64,000 nt of DNA, from positions 1-64,000 of the forward strand of contig JAURWE010000109.1 in NCBI GenBank assembly GCA_030655075.1. The letters run 5' to 3'. The first letter of the stretch is position 1. Each line of letters begins with the position of its first letter. This document shows, in pieces, positions 6,543 to 16,092 of the stretch. Both the position numbers and the translations under genes were made by a program. The notes beneath the pieces are model-generated. The model had not been told where the DNA came from. It did no database searches and saw nothing but the letters and a program-made list of their open reading frames with translations. The stretch is from Pararhizobium sp. (GTDB lineage: Bacteria > Pseudomonadota > Alphaproteobacteria > Rhizobiales > Rhizobiaceae).

Positions 6543-8342
6543 ATGTCAATACCCCCGCGCAAACGCCTTCGGTCTCAAGAGTGGTTCGACAATCCGGACA
6601 ATCCGGGAATGACGGCCATCTATCTGGAGCGCTACCTCAACTTCGGTCTCGCCAGAGCGGAGCTGCAGTCGGGAAAGCCGATCATCGGCATTGCGCAATC
6701 GGGGTCGGATCTTTCTCCTTGCAACCGCCATCACATCGAACTTGCCAAGCGTGTTCGCGACGGCATCATCGCTGCGGGCGGAATCCCATTTGAATTTCCT
6801 GTTCATCCCATTCAGGAAACAGGAAAGCGGCCCGGCGCGGCGCTGGACAGAAACCTTGCCTATCTCGGGCTGGTCGAACTGCTATTCGGCTATCCGATCG
6901 ACGGTGTCGTGCTGACCATCGGCTGTGACAAGACCATGCCTGCCATGCTGATGGCCGCCGCCACCGTCAACATTCCGGCGATTGCGCTTTCTGTTGGACC
7001 AATGCTGAACGGCTGGCACCGGGGGGAGCGTACCGGCTCCGGCACGGTCGTGTGGAAATCGCGCGAACGTCATGCGGCCGGCGAGATCAGCTACGACGAG
7101 TTCATGGATCTTGTCGCATCTTCAGCCCCGTCGGTCGGGTTTTGCAATACGATGGGCACGGCGACAACGATGAATTCGCTGGCGGAGGCGTTGGGCATGG
7201 AACTGCCAGGCGGTGCCGCCATTCCCGCGCCCTATCGCGAGCGCGGACAGAATGCCTATGAGACCGGCCTGCGCATCGTGCCCATGGTGCTGGAAGATCT
7301 CAAGCCCTCCGATATCATGACACGCCAAGCCTTTGAAAATGCGATCGTTGTCAACTCCGCGATCGGCGGTTCGACCAATGCGCCGATCCATTTGAACGCC
7401 ATTGCACGCCACCTCGGTGTGCCGCTCGACAATGACGACTGGCAGGCCGTCGGCCATCACGTGCCGCTGATCGTCAATCTGCAGCCGGCGGGCGAGTATC
7501 TGGGAGAGGATTTTTATCGAGCCGGGGGTGTGCCCGTGGTGGTTGCGGAACTTTTGAAGGGCGGCCTTTTGCCCTATCCGGACGCGCTCACCGTCAACGG
7601 CCGCACCCTCGGGGAAAACTGTTCGGCGGCGGAGAACTTCAATGCCGATGTGATCAAGAGCATCGAGACACCGCTCGTTTCCCATGCGGGATTCATCAAC
7701 CTCAAGGGCAACCTGTTCGACAGCGCGATGATGAAGACGAGCGTCATTTCGCCGGAATTCCGGACGCGGTATCTGGAAAATCCTGGCGATCCCAATGCGT
7801 TCGAAGGGATCGCGGAGGTTTTCGACGGGCCGGAGGACTATCATGCCCGCATCGACGATCCGGCTTTTGCGCTGACGCAGGACACGATCCTCGTCATGCG
7901 GGGCGCCGGTCCGATCGGTTATCCGGGGGCGGCCGAAGTGGTCAACATGCAGCCGCCAGCCTATCTCATCAAGGCCGGTATCCATACGCTTCCCTGCATC
8001 GGCGACGGACGGCAATCGGGCACATCCGGATCACCGTCGATCCTGAATGCCTCGCCGGAGGCTGCGGCAAACGGCGGACTGGCGCTGGTGCGGTCCGGGG
8101 ACCGAATCCGGATCGATCTTACACGCGGATCCGCCAACCTCGTCATCGAACCGGGCGAGCTGCAGTCCCGGCGCCAAGCTCTGGCCGCTGCGGGCGGCTA
8201 TGCGTTCCCCAGAAGTCAGACGCCCTGGCAGGAGATCCAGCGCGGCATGGTCGGCCAGCTGGACGAAGGCATGGTTCTGAAGCCCGCTGTACCCTTCAAA
8301 GGCATCGTGCAGAAGCATTGGGTGCCGCGCGACAATCATTAG
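6543..8342 (+). CDS. xylD: D-xylonate dehydratase-like sugar-acid dehydratase (IlvD/Edd family)
   Basis: This 599-residue Fe-S enzyme dehydrates an aldonic acid to a 2-keto-3-deoxy acid. The cluster-ligand cysteines C60 (SPCNRHH), C128 (GCDKTMP) and C201 (FCNTMGT) are present. They fall at the same positions I recall for the Caulobacter xylonate dehydratase, and similarity to that protein appears to run the whole length, including NSAIGGSTNAPIH, GPIGYPG and a C-terminal DNH tail. The ATG at 6543 is chosen because GGAGAG (6533-6538) precedes it. It is first in the LacI-controlled operon. Related family members act on arabonate or other acids, so D-xylonate is the best guess only. Confidence 0.85.
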   Translation: MSIPPRKRLRSQEWFDNPDNPGMTAIYLERYLNFGLARAELQSGKPIIGIAQSGSDLSPCNRHHIELAKRVRDGIIAAGGIPFEFPVHPIQETGKRPGAALDRNLAYLGLVELLFGYPIDGVVLTIGCDKTMPAMLMAAATVNIPAIALSVGPMLNGWHRGERTGSGTVVWKSRERHAAGEISYDEFMDLVASSAPSVGFCNTMGTATTMNSLAEALGMELPGGAAIPAPYRERGQNAYETGLRIVPMVLEDLKPSDIMTRQAFENAIVVNSAIGGSTNAPIHLNAIARHLGVPLDNDDWQAVGHHVPLIVNLQPAGEYLGEDFYRAGGVPVVVAELLKGGLLPYPDALTVNGRTLGENCSAAENFNADVIKSIETPLVSHAGFINLKGNLFDSAMMKTSVISPEFRTRYLENPGDPNAFEGIAEVFDGPEDYHARIDDPAFALTQDTILVMRGAGPIGYPGAAEVVNMQPPAYLIKAGIHTLPCIGDGRQSGTSGSPSILNASPEAAANGGLALVRSGDRIRIDLTRGSANLVIEPGELQSRRQALAAAGGYAFPRSQTPWQEIQRGMVGQLDEGMVLKPAVPFKGIVQKHWVPRDNH

Positions 8343-8364
8343 AAGCGTCCGAAACGAATTGGAC

Positions 8365-8401
8365 TTGACAAGAGGTTATCTACCGACTTAAACGTTAAAG
8401 T
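8365..8401 (+). promoter_or_regulatory. Second promoter with LacI operator 3, before the transporter genes
   Basis: A consensus TTGACA -35 box (8365-8370) is followed at 17 nt by TTAAAC, which lies inside the palindrome ACTTAAACGTTAAAGT (8386-8401). This 16-bp sequence is identical to the copy at 6510-6525. The transporter part of the operon can therefore be driven separately by the same regulator. Confidence 0.72.
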
Positions 8402-8440
8402 AACAAGAAAACGACGAATTCAGCGAGAAGGAACCTCGAT

Positions 8441-9550
8441 ATGACTGGGAAGACTTTCGAAATTTCACGCCGTAACCTCCTGAAGACAGCCGGTGCTGCG
8501 GGCGCCGCAGCTGCGCTCGGGCCACTCTCGGCTCCGGCGCGTGCCGTCGCCGGGGAAGAGATCACGCTGTTCACCTGGGAGACCTATCACGACGACGAGT
8601 GGCTAGCGGCCTGGACTGAAAAGAGCGGCGTCAAGGTCAATGCCATCCGCACCGGCTCCATCGACGAAATGTATGCCAAACTTCGCTCCGGCGCCGTCGA
8701 GGCCGATATCGTCTATTTCGACGTCGGTTCGATGCCGCGCCACATCGATGCGGGCCTTGTTGCGCCGATCGATCCCGAGCGCGTGACGAATGCCGTCAAC
8801 ATCAGCACCGGTCTCGACTGGAGAAAGCGCGCGACGATCAACGGTCAGGTCTGGGGCGTTCCCTATAACTGGGGTACGCAGCCGCTGATGTTCAATGCCG
8901 ATGTGGTGAAGGTGAAGCCGACGTCCTGGAAGGTTCTCTGGGATGCGCAATACGCAGGCAAGGTCAATCTTCCCGACGACGCCTATATCACCTTTCCGAT
9001 GATTGCACTGTCGGTCGGCGCCAAGAACCCCTACCAGCTGACGGATGAAGAATTCGAGAAATGCGCACAGGCGCTGCGCGAGCTTCGGCCGCAGCTGCGC
9101 ACCATCGCCCGCGGCTTTGATGATGCGACGACCATCTATTCGTCCGGAGATGCCGACCTCGGCTATTGCCAGAACGTTTCCTCGGTCTTCCAGCTGCAGA
9201 GCCAGGGGAAAAACTTCGACTTCACCTTCCCCGAAGAAGGCACGCCGACATGGATCGATTGTGCGGTGCTGACGCCGGGCGGCGCCAAGCGCCAGGTGGT
9301 CTATGATTTCATCAATGACAATCTGACGCCCGAATGGCAGTCGCGCTTCATCACCAAATCCTTCAACAATGGCGTTCTGCAGTCTTCCATCGCCGCTGCT
9401 GCCGGTGTGCCAGCCGACGTGCTGGCAAAGACGAACATTCCATCGCAGGAAGAGCCGGGTTTCTGGGACAAGATGTCCATTCTCCAGAACCCTGAAAATA
9501 TCGACAAGCGTCTCGAGATCTGGAACGCCTTCAAAGCGGGCACGCTCTAG
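8441..9550 (+). CDS. Periplasmic solute-binding protein, spermidine/putrescine (PotD) type
   Basis: This 369-residue binding protein delivers the substrate to the ABC importer encoded next to it. The N-terminus carries a twin-arginine motif (SRRNLLK, about residues 10-16) and a hydrophobic run ending in an APARAVA cleavage region, so Tat export is likely. The mature part resembles PotD/PotF-family (SBP_bac_8-like) proteins, with EITLFTWETYHDDEW near the start. Because it lies in a sugar-acid operon, the ligand is more likely a sugar acid or sugar derivative than a polyamine. The ribosome site is GAAGGAA. Confidence 0.88.
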   Translation: MTGKTFEISRRNLLKTAGAAGAAAALGPLSAPARAVAGEEITLFTWETYHDDEWLAAWTEKSGVKVNAIRTGSIDEMYAKLRSGAVEADIVYFDVGSMPRHIDAGLVAPIDPERVTNAVNISTGLDWRKRATINGQVWGVPYNWGTQPLMFNADVVKVKPTSWKVLWDAQYAGKVNLPDDAYITFPMIALSVGAKNPYQLTDEEFEKCAQALRELRPQLRTIARGFDDATTIYSSGDADLGYCQNVSSVFQLQSQGKNFDFTFPEEGTPTWIDCAVLTPGGAKRQVVYDFINDNLTPEWQSRFITKSFNNGVLQSSIAAAAGVPADVLAKTNIPSQEEPGFWDKMSILQNPENIDKRLEIWNAFKAGTL

Positions 9551-9565
9551 TCGGGGATTGATGCG

Positions 9566-10687
9566 ATGACCCAAGTTGACTTGCTCTCTCCAGCACAGAC
9601 CGTGCCGGAGCCGGCCCGGGCCGGCCGCGACATCATCGCCCTTCAGGGTGTGTCAAAACGCTATGCCGGTGCCGCGCAACTGGCGCTGCAGCCGACCAGC
9701 CTGTCGATCAGGGAAGGGGAGTTTTTCTCCATCCTCGGCCCCAGCGGTTCGGGCAAAACCACGACGCTGCGGCTGATCGCCGGGTTTGAAAAGCCGGATT
9801 CCGGAGCGGTCTACCTCGGCAGCGCGGATGTTACAAACGTCCCGCCGGACAAGCGGGACGTCAACACGGTGTTCCAGAACTATGCGCTGTTTCCGCATCT
9901 GACGATTGCCGAGAATGTCGGTTTTCCCCTTGTCATGAAAAAACTCGGAAGCGCCGAGATCGCCCAGCGGGTCAAGGAGGCGATCGGTCTCGTCGAGATG
10001 ACGGGGTTCGGCGCCCGGCTTCCGCACCAGCTGTCGGGCGGCCAGCGGCAGCGGATCGCTTTGGCTCGGGCGCTGGTGGGCCGGCCGAAAGTGTTGTTGC
10101 TGGACGAGCCTCTGGGAGCCCTGGACCTGAGGCTGCGCCAGCAGATGCAGCACGCTCTGACGTCCTTGCAGGAGCAGCTGGGCATCACCTTCGTCTATGT
10201 CACACATGATCAGGGCGAAGCGCTGTCGATGTCGGACCGGGTTGCTGTGATGAGCAACGGCCAGGTCGAGCAGATCGGAACGCCGGAAGATCTGTACTAC
10301 GCGCCGAAGAACGAGTTCATCGCTCGCTTCGTCGGCAAGTCGAACCTGCTGGATGCTGATATCACGATGATCGATGGAGGCCTGACGGCGGGCGTGGCCG
10401 GTGTGCATGTGCCGCTGGCGCAAGCGGCGCGGACCGGCAAGGCAAAACTGGCGATCCGTTGCGACACGGTCTCCCTGTCATCCGGGCCGGGCGAGCCCGC
10501 GCTGCAGGCCGTGCCTGGCGTGGTCCGCAATGTCCTGTTCCTCGGGACGACGCTGGAAGTGGCGGTCAATTGCCAGGGAACGGAGCTGATCGCTGTCGTG
10601 CCGGCCCGCCGCGAGCGCGACGTCAAGGCCGGCGATCGCGTGTTCTGCAACTTCAACCCTCTCGACGTGGTGGTGCTCCATGACTGA
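9566..10687 (+). CDS. ABC transporter ATPase, PotA type
   Basis: This 373-residue cytoplasmic ATPase powers the importer. It has Walker A GPSGSGKTTT (near residue 58), the signature LSGGQRQRIALARAL, Walker B VLLLDEPLGALD and a switch histidine in YVTHDQGEA. The C-terminal 110 residues form a TOBE-like substrate-sensing domain. The start lies 15 nt after the binding-protein stop. Its last codons overlap the permease start by 8 nt (ATGACTGA), which implies translational coupling. Confidence 0.93.
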   Translation: MTQVDLLSPAQTVPEPARAGRDIIALQGVSKRYAGAAQLALQPTSLSIREGEFFSILGPSGSGKTTTLRLIAGFEKPDSGAVYLGSADVTNVPPDKRDVNTVFQNYALFPHLTIAENVGFPLVMKKLGSAEIAQRVKEAIGLVEMTGFGARLPHQLSGGQRQRIALARALVGRPKVLLLDEPLGALDLRLRQQMQHALTSLQEQLGITFVYVTHDQGEALSMSDRVAVMSNGQVEQIGTPEDLYYAPKNEFIARFVGKSNLLDADITMIDGGLTAGVAGVHVPLAQAARTGKAKLAIRCDTVSLSSGPGEPALQAVPGVVRNVLFLGTTLEVAVNCQGTELIAVVPARRERDVKAGDRVFCNFNPLDVVVLHD

Positions 10688-12428
10688 TGCGCTCAGCATG
10701 ACGGACCGGTCGACCCATGGTTCGCCACCCGCCTTCGACCTGTCGGCGTTCCTGAAGAACAGGGTCGGGCCGGGCGCAATCTATGTCTGGCTGTTGGCAT
10801 TCGTTCTGGTGCCCAATCTGCTTCTGGTCTTCACCAGCCTGATGAAGTCCTCCGGCGGTGCCGTCGTCTATGAACCAACCCTTGCCAATTACATCTCCGT
10901 TGTGGGGTCAGCGACGGTCCAGGTTCTGGCCCTGAAAACGGTTGTGGTGGCGGCGATATCAGCACTGCTGGCGACGGCGGTCGCCTATCCGCTGGCCTTC
11001 TACATCAGCCGCAACCTGACGAAGAGCAAAACGACGGCGGCCATGCTGATCGTCATCCCGCTCTGGATCAGCCTGCTGATGCGCATTTTTGCCTGGCGGG
11101 TCATCCTAGGCGAGCGCGGTGTTCTCAACACACTGCTGATCAACGCCGGGGTGATCGAGACGCCAAGCTCGCTGTTTCTCTACACGCCGCTGTCTGTCAT
11201 CCTGACACTGACATCCGTTGCCATTCCCTATGTATTCGTTGCCGCCTATACGGCCATCGAGCGCGTGCCCTTCAGCCTGATCGAGGCGGCGCGCGACAAT
11301 GGCGCCTCCAACTATCGCACCTTTACGAAGATCGTCTGGCCGCTGACCCGGCAGGGGACTGCCATCGGCATCGCGCTCGCCTTTCTGATGGCGATTGGCG
11401 ACTATGTCACACCATCGATGGTCGGCGGCCTGAACGGCACGATGCTGGGTATGGTCATCTCATCGCAGTTCGGCATGGCCGGAAACTGGCCGCTTGGGTC
11501 GGCGCTGGCCATCTACATTCTGGTCTTGGTGGTCGTGTGTCTTGCGGTGCTCTTTGTGGCGCTCCGGTCGCGCGGCGTCCTCACCGAGGTCGACGCCGGG
11601 GTCAAGCCAATCGTCAAGCAGTGGAGAGAGCTCGACGGAGCCCAGAAAGTTAGGCGGCTTTTCGGACGCGTCCTGTTTTTGCTGCCCTATGTGGTCCTCT
11701 ATGCGCCGCTGGTCGTCATCACGCTGTTTTCCTTCAATGATTCGACGGTGCAATCCTTGCCGTTCAAGGGCTTCACCCTGAAATGGTATCAGGACCTGCC
11801 GCAGAACGGTGCGCTTCTGGCTGCCCTGTTCAAGAGCCTCGAACTGGCCGTGATCGTGACGGCGCTTGCCGTGGTGATCGGGACGGCATTCTCCTTTCTT
11901 CTGGTGAACTGGACAGGCCGATTTGCCAGCGCCGCTGAAAATCTGATCGCGCTGCCTCTGGCCGTTCCCGGCGTCGTCCTCGGTATTTCCATGGTCATGG
12001 CGGCATCTGCCGCCGGTGTCGCGCCGGGTATGGGGCGGCTGGTTATCGGCCATCTGGTCTTCGTGATGCCGGTTGTCATGCTCGTCGTCACCGCCCGGTT
12101 GAAGCGGATCGATCCGAGCTTTGCTCTTGCGGCCCGCGATCTCGGGGCAGGGTGGTGGACGGCCTTCTGGAAAATCCAGTTTCCGATGGTTCGCAGTGCC
12201 GTTGTCGGAGGCGCACTGCTCGGTTTCACGATCTCGGTCGATGAGGTGGTTGTCAGCCTTTTCCTAACCGGCGCCGAGCCGACGCTTCCCGTCTATGTGT
12301 GGAACCAGACACGCTTCGGGTTCACGCCCTCCGTCAATGCGATTTTTGCCGTCATCGGCGCCGTGTCGCTTATGCTGGTGCTTTTTGCGCAGGCGCTCAT
12401 CAATCCAGACTCAAAACGTACGAATTAA
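10680..12428 (+). CDS. Fused two-domain ABC permease (PotB-PotC type)
   Basis: A single 582-residue polypeptide contains both membrane domains of the importer, about 12 membrane spans. Each half has its own ATPase-contact loop: EAARDNGAS in the first half and LAARDLGAGWW in the second. Polyamine-type systems usually encode PotB and PotC separately; fused versions are best known from iron importers. There is no stop codon or frameshift at the domain junction (about residues 300-320). A start at residue 7 (MTDRST) is possible. Aldose epimerase follows after 12 nt. Confidence 0.9.
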   Translation: MTDALSMTDRSTHGSPPAFDLSAFLKNRVGPGAIYVWLLAFVLVPNLLLVFTSLMKSSGGAVVYEPTLANYISVVGSATVQVLALKTVVVAAISALLATAVAYPLAFYISRNLTKSKTTAAMLIVIPLWISLLMRIFAWRVILGERGVLNTLLINAGVIETPSSLFLYTPLSVILTLTSVAIPYVFVAAYTAIERVPFSLIEAARDNGASNYRTFTKIVWPLTRQGTAIGIALAFLMAIGDYVTPSMVGGLNGTMLGMVISSQFGMAGNWPLGSALAIYILVLVVVCLAVLFVALRSRGVLTEVDAGVKPIVKQWRELDGAQKVRRLFGRVLFLLPYVVLYAPLVVITLFSFNDSTVQSLPFKGFTLKWYQDLPQNGALLAALFKSLELAVIVTALAVVIGTAFSFLLVNWTGRFASAAENLIALPLAVPGVVLGISMVMAASAAGVAPGMGRLVIGHLVFVMPVVMLVVTARLKRIDPSFALAARDLGAGWWTAFWKIQFPMVRSAVVGGALLGFTISVDEVVVSLFLTGAEPTLPVYVWNQTRFGFTPSVNAIFAVIGAVSLMLVLFAQALINPDSKRTN

Positions 12429-12440
12429 CGGATTTTCATC

Positions 12441-13502
12441 ATGACCATTCAGCAAGACACGTTCGGCATTTCCAACGGCAGCGAAGTCGATGCCTACACG
12501 CTCACCAACAAGAACGGTCTGAAGGCGCGCCTGATTACCTTTGGTGCCCGCCTGATCGGCATGCATGTGCCGGACAGGAACGGCGTCTTCGCCGATATCG
12601 TCCTCGGTTTCGATGATCTGGCATCCTACGAGACCACCGATACCTATTTCGGGGCGACCTGCGGTCACTATGGCAACCGGATCAAGGATGCGACGTTCGA
12701 GCTTGATGGCGAAACGGTCAGGCTGACGCAGAATGAAGGAACGACCCATATTCACGGCGGTGTTGCCGGTTTCGACAAATATGTGTGGAATGCCTATCCC
12801 AATGAGGCCGAAAACTCGGTCACCTTTACCCATGTCTCACCGGATGGTCATGAGGGCTATCCGGGCAATCTGCTGCTGAAGTCGAAATACACGCTGCTGG
12901 ATGATGACAGGCTGCTGATCGAAATGTCCGGGGTGACCGACAAGACGACGATCCTCAACATGGTGCATCATTCCTACTGGAACGTTGCCGGCGATGACAG
13001 CGGTCCGGTGACGGAGCACCTGCTGCGGGTCGAAGCCGATTTCTATACGCCTGTTGATGAGAACCTGATCGCCTCAGGCGAGGTTCTGAGCGTTGCAAAA
13101 ACACCGTTTGATTTCCGCTCCGACAAGGCGATCGGCGCTGATATCGCCGATATCCCCAACATCGGCATCGGCCACTTGAGCGGCGGCGGATACGATCACA
13201 ATTGGGTGCTGCGTGATTTCGGACCTGGTCTGCGGGCTGTCGCGACACTTCGCGATCCGGTTTCCGGCCGGGGTTTTTCGCTGCGCTCCAGCGAACCCGG
13301 CGTGCAGATCTACACCGGCGGTTATATTACCGAGAGCGTCATCGGCAAGGGCGGCAAGCCCTACCAGACCTATTCCGGGCTGACGTTCGAGACCCAGAAA
13401 TTCCCCGGTTCGCCGAACTTTGCGCATTTCCCATCCGCCAGACTGGATGCTGGCGAAGTTTATTCACACGTCATGGAATTCCAGTTTTTCGCTGCTGAAT
13501 AG
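12441..13502 (+). CDS. Aldose 1-epimerase (galactose mutarotase family)
   Basis: This 353-residue cytoplasmic enzyme interconverts alpha and beta anomers of a free aldose. The catalytic histidine lies in MVHHSYWNVAG and the catalytic glutamate in GLTFETQKFP, near the C-terminus. The substrate-binding GHYGNRI motif is also present. There is no signal peptide. Its presence indicates that the operon handles a free sugar before the acid stage. It ends 9 nt before the FAD oxidoreductase. Confidence 0.9.
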   Translation: MTIQQDTFGISNGSEVDAYTLTNKNGLKARLITFGARLIGMHVPDRNGVFADIVLGFDDLASYETTDTYFGATCGHYGNRIKDATFELDGETVRLTQNEGTTHIHGGVAGFDKYVWNAYPNEAENSVTFTHVSPDGHEGYPGNLLLKSKYTLLDDDRLLIEMSGVTDKTTILNMVHHSYWNVAGDDSGPVTEHLLRVEADFYTPVDENLIASGEVLSVAKTPFDFRSDKAIGADIADIPNIGIGHLSGGGYDHNWVLRDFGPGLRAVATLRDPVSGRGFSLRSSEPGVQIYTGGYITESVIGKGGKPYQTYSGLTFETQKFPGSPNFAHFPSARLDAGEVYSHVMEFQFFAAE

Positions 13503-13511
13503 GAGGCTGCA

Positions 13512-15227
13512 ATGGCAAAGGCCAATCAATATGACGTCGCGATCATCGGTGCGGGGCACAATGCACTTGTCTGCGCCAACTATCTTGCGAGAGCCGGGCT
13601 GAGTGTTGTGGTTCTTGAGGCGCGCGGCGTCGTCGGCGGCGCCTGCGTCAGCGAGGAACTGATCGAAGGTTCGACATGGTCGTCGTGCTCGTTCATCCAG
13701 GGCATGTTGCGGCCGGAAATCATCGCCGATCTGGAGCTTGCCAAATTCGGGCTTGTGTCGAAGTCGCCGGATATCCAGGGTTTCGGGCTGTGGGAAGACG
13801 GCGATCATATCTTCCTGCACAAGGACCTGGACCGGACGATCGCCTCGATCGAAAGCCACAGCAAGGGAGACGGAGAGAATTTCCTGAAATTCGCCGCGCG
13901 CATGAAGCGGTTCGGCGATGTGACCCGCGACGTGCTTCTGTCCGAGCCGCCGTCGCGGTCGGAATTCCTCAAGCTTTTCGAGGATGAGGGCGAGCATGAG
14001 CTGCTCAAGGATTTCGTGTTCTCGTCGGCTGCCGATCTCACCGAGAAATATGTTCGGTCGGAGCGCCTCCAGGGATACATGATGTTCCTCGGCATGGTCT
14101 CGACCTGGGGCGGCCCTTCGACGCCGGGCACATCCTATGTCTACGGTTATCATGCCCAGGGCGAGTATGATGGCATTCTCGGCCGATGGGCGCTGCCGGT
14201 TGGGGGCATGGGCGCGATCACGCAGGCGCTGGCCGCCGGTGCCACATCCTTCGGTGCCGATATCCACACCAGCGCGCCGGTCGAGAGCGTTATCGTTCGC
14301 GGCGGGCAGGCCGTCGGTGTGGCGCTGAAATCGGGCAAAGAGTTCGAGGCCAAGCTGGTCATTTCCGGCGCAGACCCGAAACGGTCGCTGACGAAGTTCC
14401 TCGACAGCAAACATCTGCCGGATCGTGTGCGCAAGGCGGCGGAAGCCATCGACCAGCGGGGATCGATGGCGCGTATTCATCTTTTGATCGATGAATTGCC
14501 GGAATATGTCGGTTTCGACAATTCGGCGCCGGGGCCAGAACATTTCGGCCATACGATCCTCGGCGCGACCAAGGAGCTTTACGAGAAGGCCTGGGAGGCG
14601 CAGCGGCGCGGCACGTTTGCCGATGAATATGTCATCGAAGCGCTGATCCATTCGCTGACCGATCCGTCGGTGGCCAAGCCCGGCCAGCACACGCTGTCGC
14701 TCGGCGTGCAGCAACTGCCCTATGCGCTTGCTGACGGCACCTGGGATGACCACAAGGAAAAATGGGCGGACGGCGTTGTCGAAACCCTGTTTAAATACGC
14801 ACCCAACCTGCGAAACCATATCATTGGGCGTCATGTCATCTCGCCGCTGGACCTCGAGCAGGAATACAATCTGACCGGCGGCAATATCTTCCAAGCATCC
14901 ATGGTCGGGCTCGATCAGTTGATGGATGCGCGCCCTCTCTGGGCGGCGGGTCATTACCGGACGCCGGTCGACAACTACTACATGTGCGGCGCCGGCACTC
15001 ATCCCGGGGGGGGCGTGACGGGAGCGCCGGGGCACAATGCGGCCATGCGGGTGCTGGCGGACCTTCGCGGCGAACAGTCCGTGCGGCAGATCCGAACCCG
15101 TGCCGGCGGCAAGACCATCATCGACAGCATCATGGAAACCAGCCTGGGGCAGAAAATGGGCTTCCAGATCGCCAAGTCGCGCGGCTTCCGATCGTTGACG
15201 AAACACCTCTCAAAGACCAAGCGCTAG
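13512..15227 (+). CDS. FAD-dependent oxidoreductase, phytoene-desaturase-like (COG1233 type)
   Basis: This 571-residue flavoprotein has an N-terminal dinucleotide fold (VAIIGAGHNALVCANYLARAG, about residues 10-30), then an acidic residue at the end of strand 2 (VVVLEARGVVGGAC). A C-terminal FAD motif lies in YMCGAGTHPGGGVTGAPG. A strong ribosome site (AGGAGG) precedes the ATG. The family includes carotenoid desaturases, but the sugar-acid context argues for oxidation of a sugar or derived compound. The substrate is unknown. It is the least expected member of this operon. Confidence 0.82.
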   Translation: MAKANQYDVAIIGAGHNALVCANYLARAGLSVVVLEARGVVGGACVSEELIEGSTWSSCSFIQGMLRPEIIADLELAKFGLVSKSPDIQGFGLWEDGDHIFLHKDLDRTIASIESHSKGDGENFLKFAARMKRFGDVTRDVLLSEPPSRSEFLKLFEDEGEHELLKDFVFSSAADLTEKYVRSERLQGYMMFLGMVSTWGGPSTPGTSYVYGYHAQGEYDGILGRWALPVGGMGAITQALAAGATSFGADIHTSAPVESVIVRGGQAVGVALKSGKEFEAKLVISGADPKRSLTKFLDSKHLPDRVRKAAEAIDQRGSMARIHLLIDELPEYVGFDNSAPGPEHFGHTILGATKELYEKAWEAQRRGTFADEYVIEALIHSLTDPSVAKPGQHTLSLGVQQLPYALADGTWDDHKEKWADGVVETLFKYAPNLRNHIIGRHVISPLDLEQEYNLTGGNIFQASMVGLDQLMDARPLWAAGHYRTPVDNYYMCGAGTHPGGGVTGAPGHNAAMRVLADLRGEQSVRQIRTRAGGKTIIDSIMETSLGQKMGFQIAKSRGFRSLTKHLSKTKR

Positions 15228-15247
15228 ACCAACAAGGAATGAATGCA

Positions 15248-16042
15248 ATGGAGAAAACGTTGGAAAACGGCATCATGGAAAACAGTGCCCGGTTCCCCAG
15301 TCTGCGCGACAGGGTCGTGTTCGTCACGGGAGGTGCTTCTGGTATCGGCCGTAGCATTGTCGAACATTTTCACGATCAGGGCAGCAAGGTCGCCTTTGTC
15401 GACATCGCCGAACAGGCGGGAAACCAGCTGGCCGACGCGCTTGCGGCCAAGGGCGGCCACCGGCCGTTTTTTGCGAAATGCGATCTGAAGAATGTCGATG
15501 AGCTCGGCAAGGTCATCGCCACCGTCGGCGAGACGCTGGGGCCGATCACGGCGCTGGTCAACAATGCCGGCAATGACGACCGCCACAGGCTTGAGGATGT
15601 CACGTCGGACTATTTCGACGACCGGGTTGCCGTGAACCTGAAGCACCAGCTGTTTGCCGCAAAGTTCGTGCGGCCGCAGATGAAGGCGGCGGGCGGCGGC
15701 TCAATCATCAATTTCAGCTCAATCACCTGGACCGTCGCCGATGGCGACTGCGTCGTCTACGTGACGTCCAAGGCGGCAGTTGTCGGTCTGACGCGGGCCC
15801 TGTCCACGGAGCTCGGGGTTGAGAATATCCGCGTCAATGCGATTGCGCCCGGCTGGGTCATGACCGACCGGCAGGTGTCGCTGTGGCTGAACGAGGATGG
15901 CGAACGCCAGATCGATGATCGTCAGGCTCTAAAAGGCCGGGTGCACTCGCCCGACATCGCGCGGATGGCGCTCTGGCTTGCCGCCGATGACAGCAGGATG
16001 TGCTCGAAACAGACTTTCGTCGTGGATGCGGGCTGGATCTGA
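15248..16042 (+). CDS. Short-chain dehydrogenase/reductase
   Basis: This NAD(P)-dependent oxidoreductase has about 264 residues. The cofactor loop is TGGASGIG and the structural NNAG motif is VNNAGN. The catalytic Ser-Tyr-Lys are in NFSSITW and YVTSK. It probably oxidises the sugar or a later intermediate of the xylD-type pathway. The ATG at 15248 is preferred over 15239 because AAGGA lies at 15234-15238. An acidic residue after strand 2 (FVDIAE) suggests NAD rather than NADP. Confidence 0.88.
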   Translation: MEKTLENGIMENSARFPSLRDRVVFVTGGASGIGRSIVEHFHDQGSKVAFVDIAEQAGNQLADALAAKGGHRPFFAKCDLKNVDELGKVIATVGETLGPITALVNNAGNDDRHRLEDVTSDYFDDRVAVNLKHQLFAAKFVRPQMKAAGGGSIINFSSITWTVADGDCVVYVTSKAAVVGLTRALSTELGVENIRVNAIAPGWVMTDRQVSLWLNEDGERQIDDRQALKGRVHSPDIARMALWLAADDSRMCSKQTFVVDAGWI

Positions 16043-16092
16043 GGTCCTTCGATCGTCCAAAAATTTGAACATTAATGAAAAGGTATCTCACG

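Noticed and set aside
8441..12428. A true polyamine importer
   Set aside because: The subunits are PotABCD-like, but the operon has no polyamine enzymes and is surrounded by sugar-acid genes, so the ligand was not called as putrescine or spermidine.
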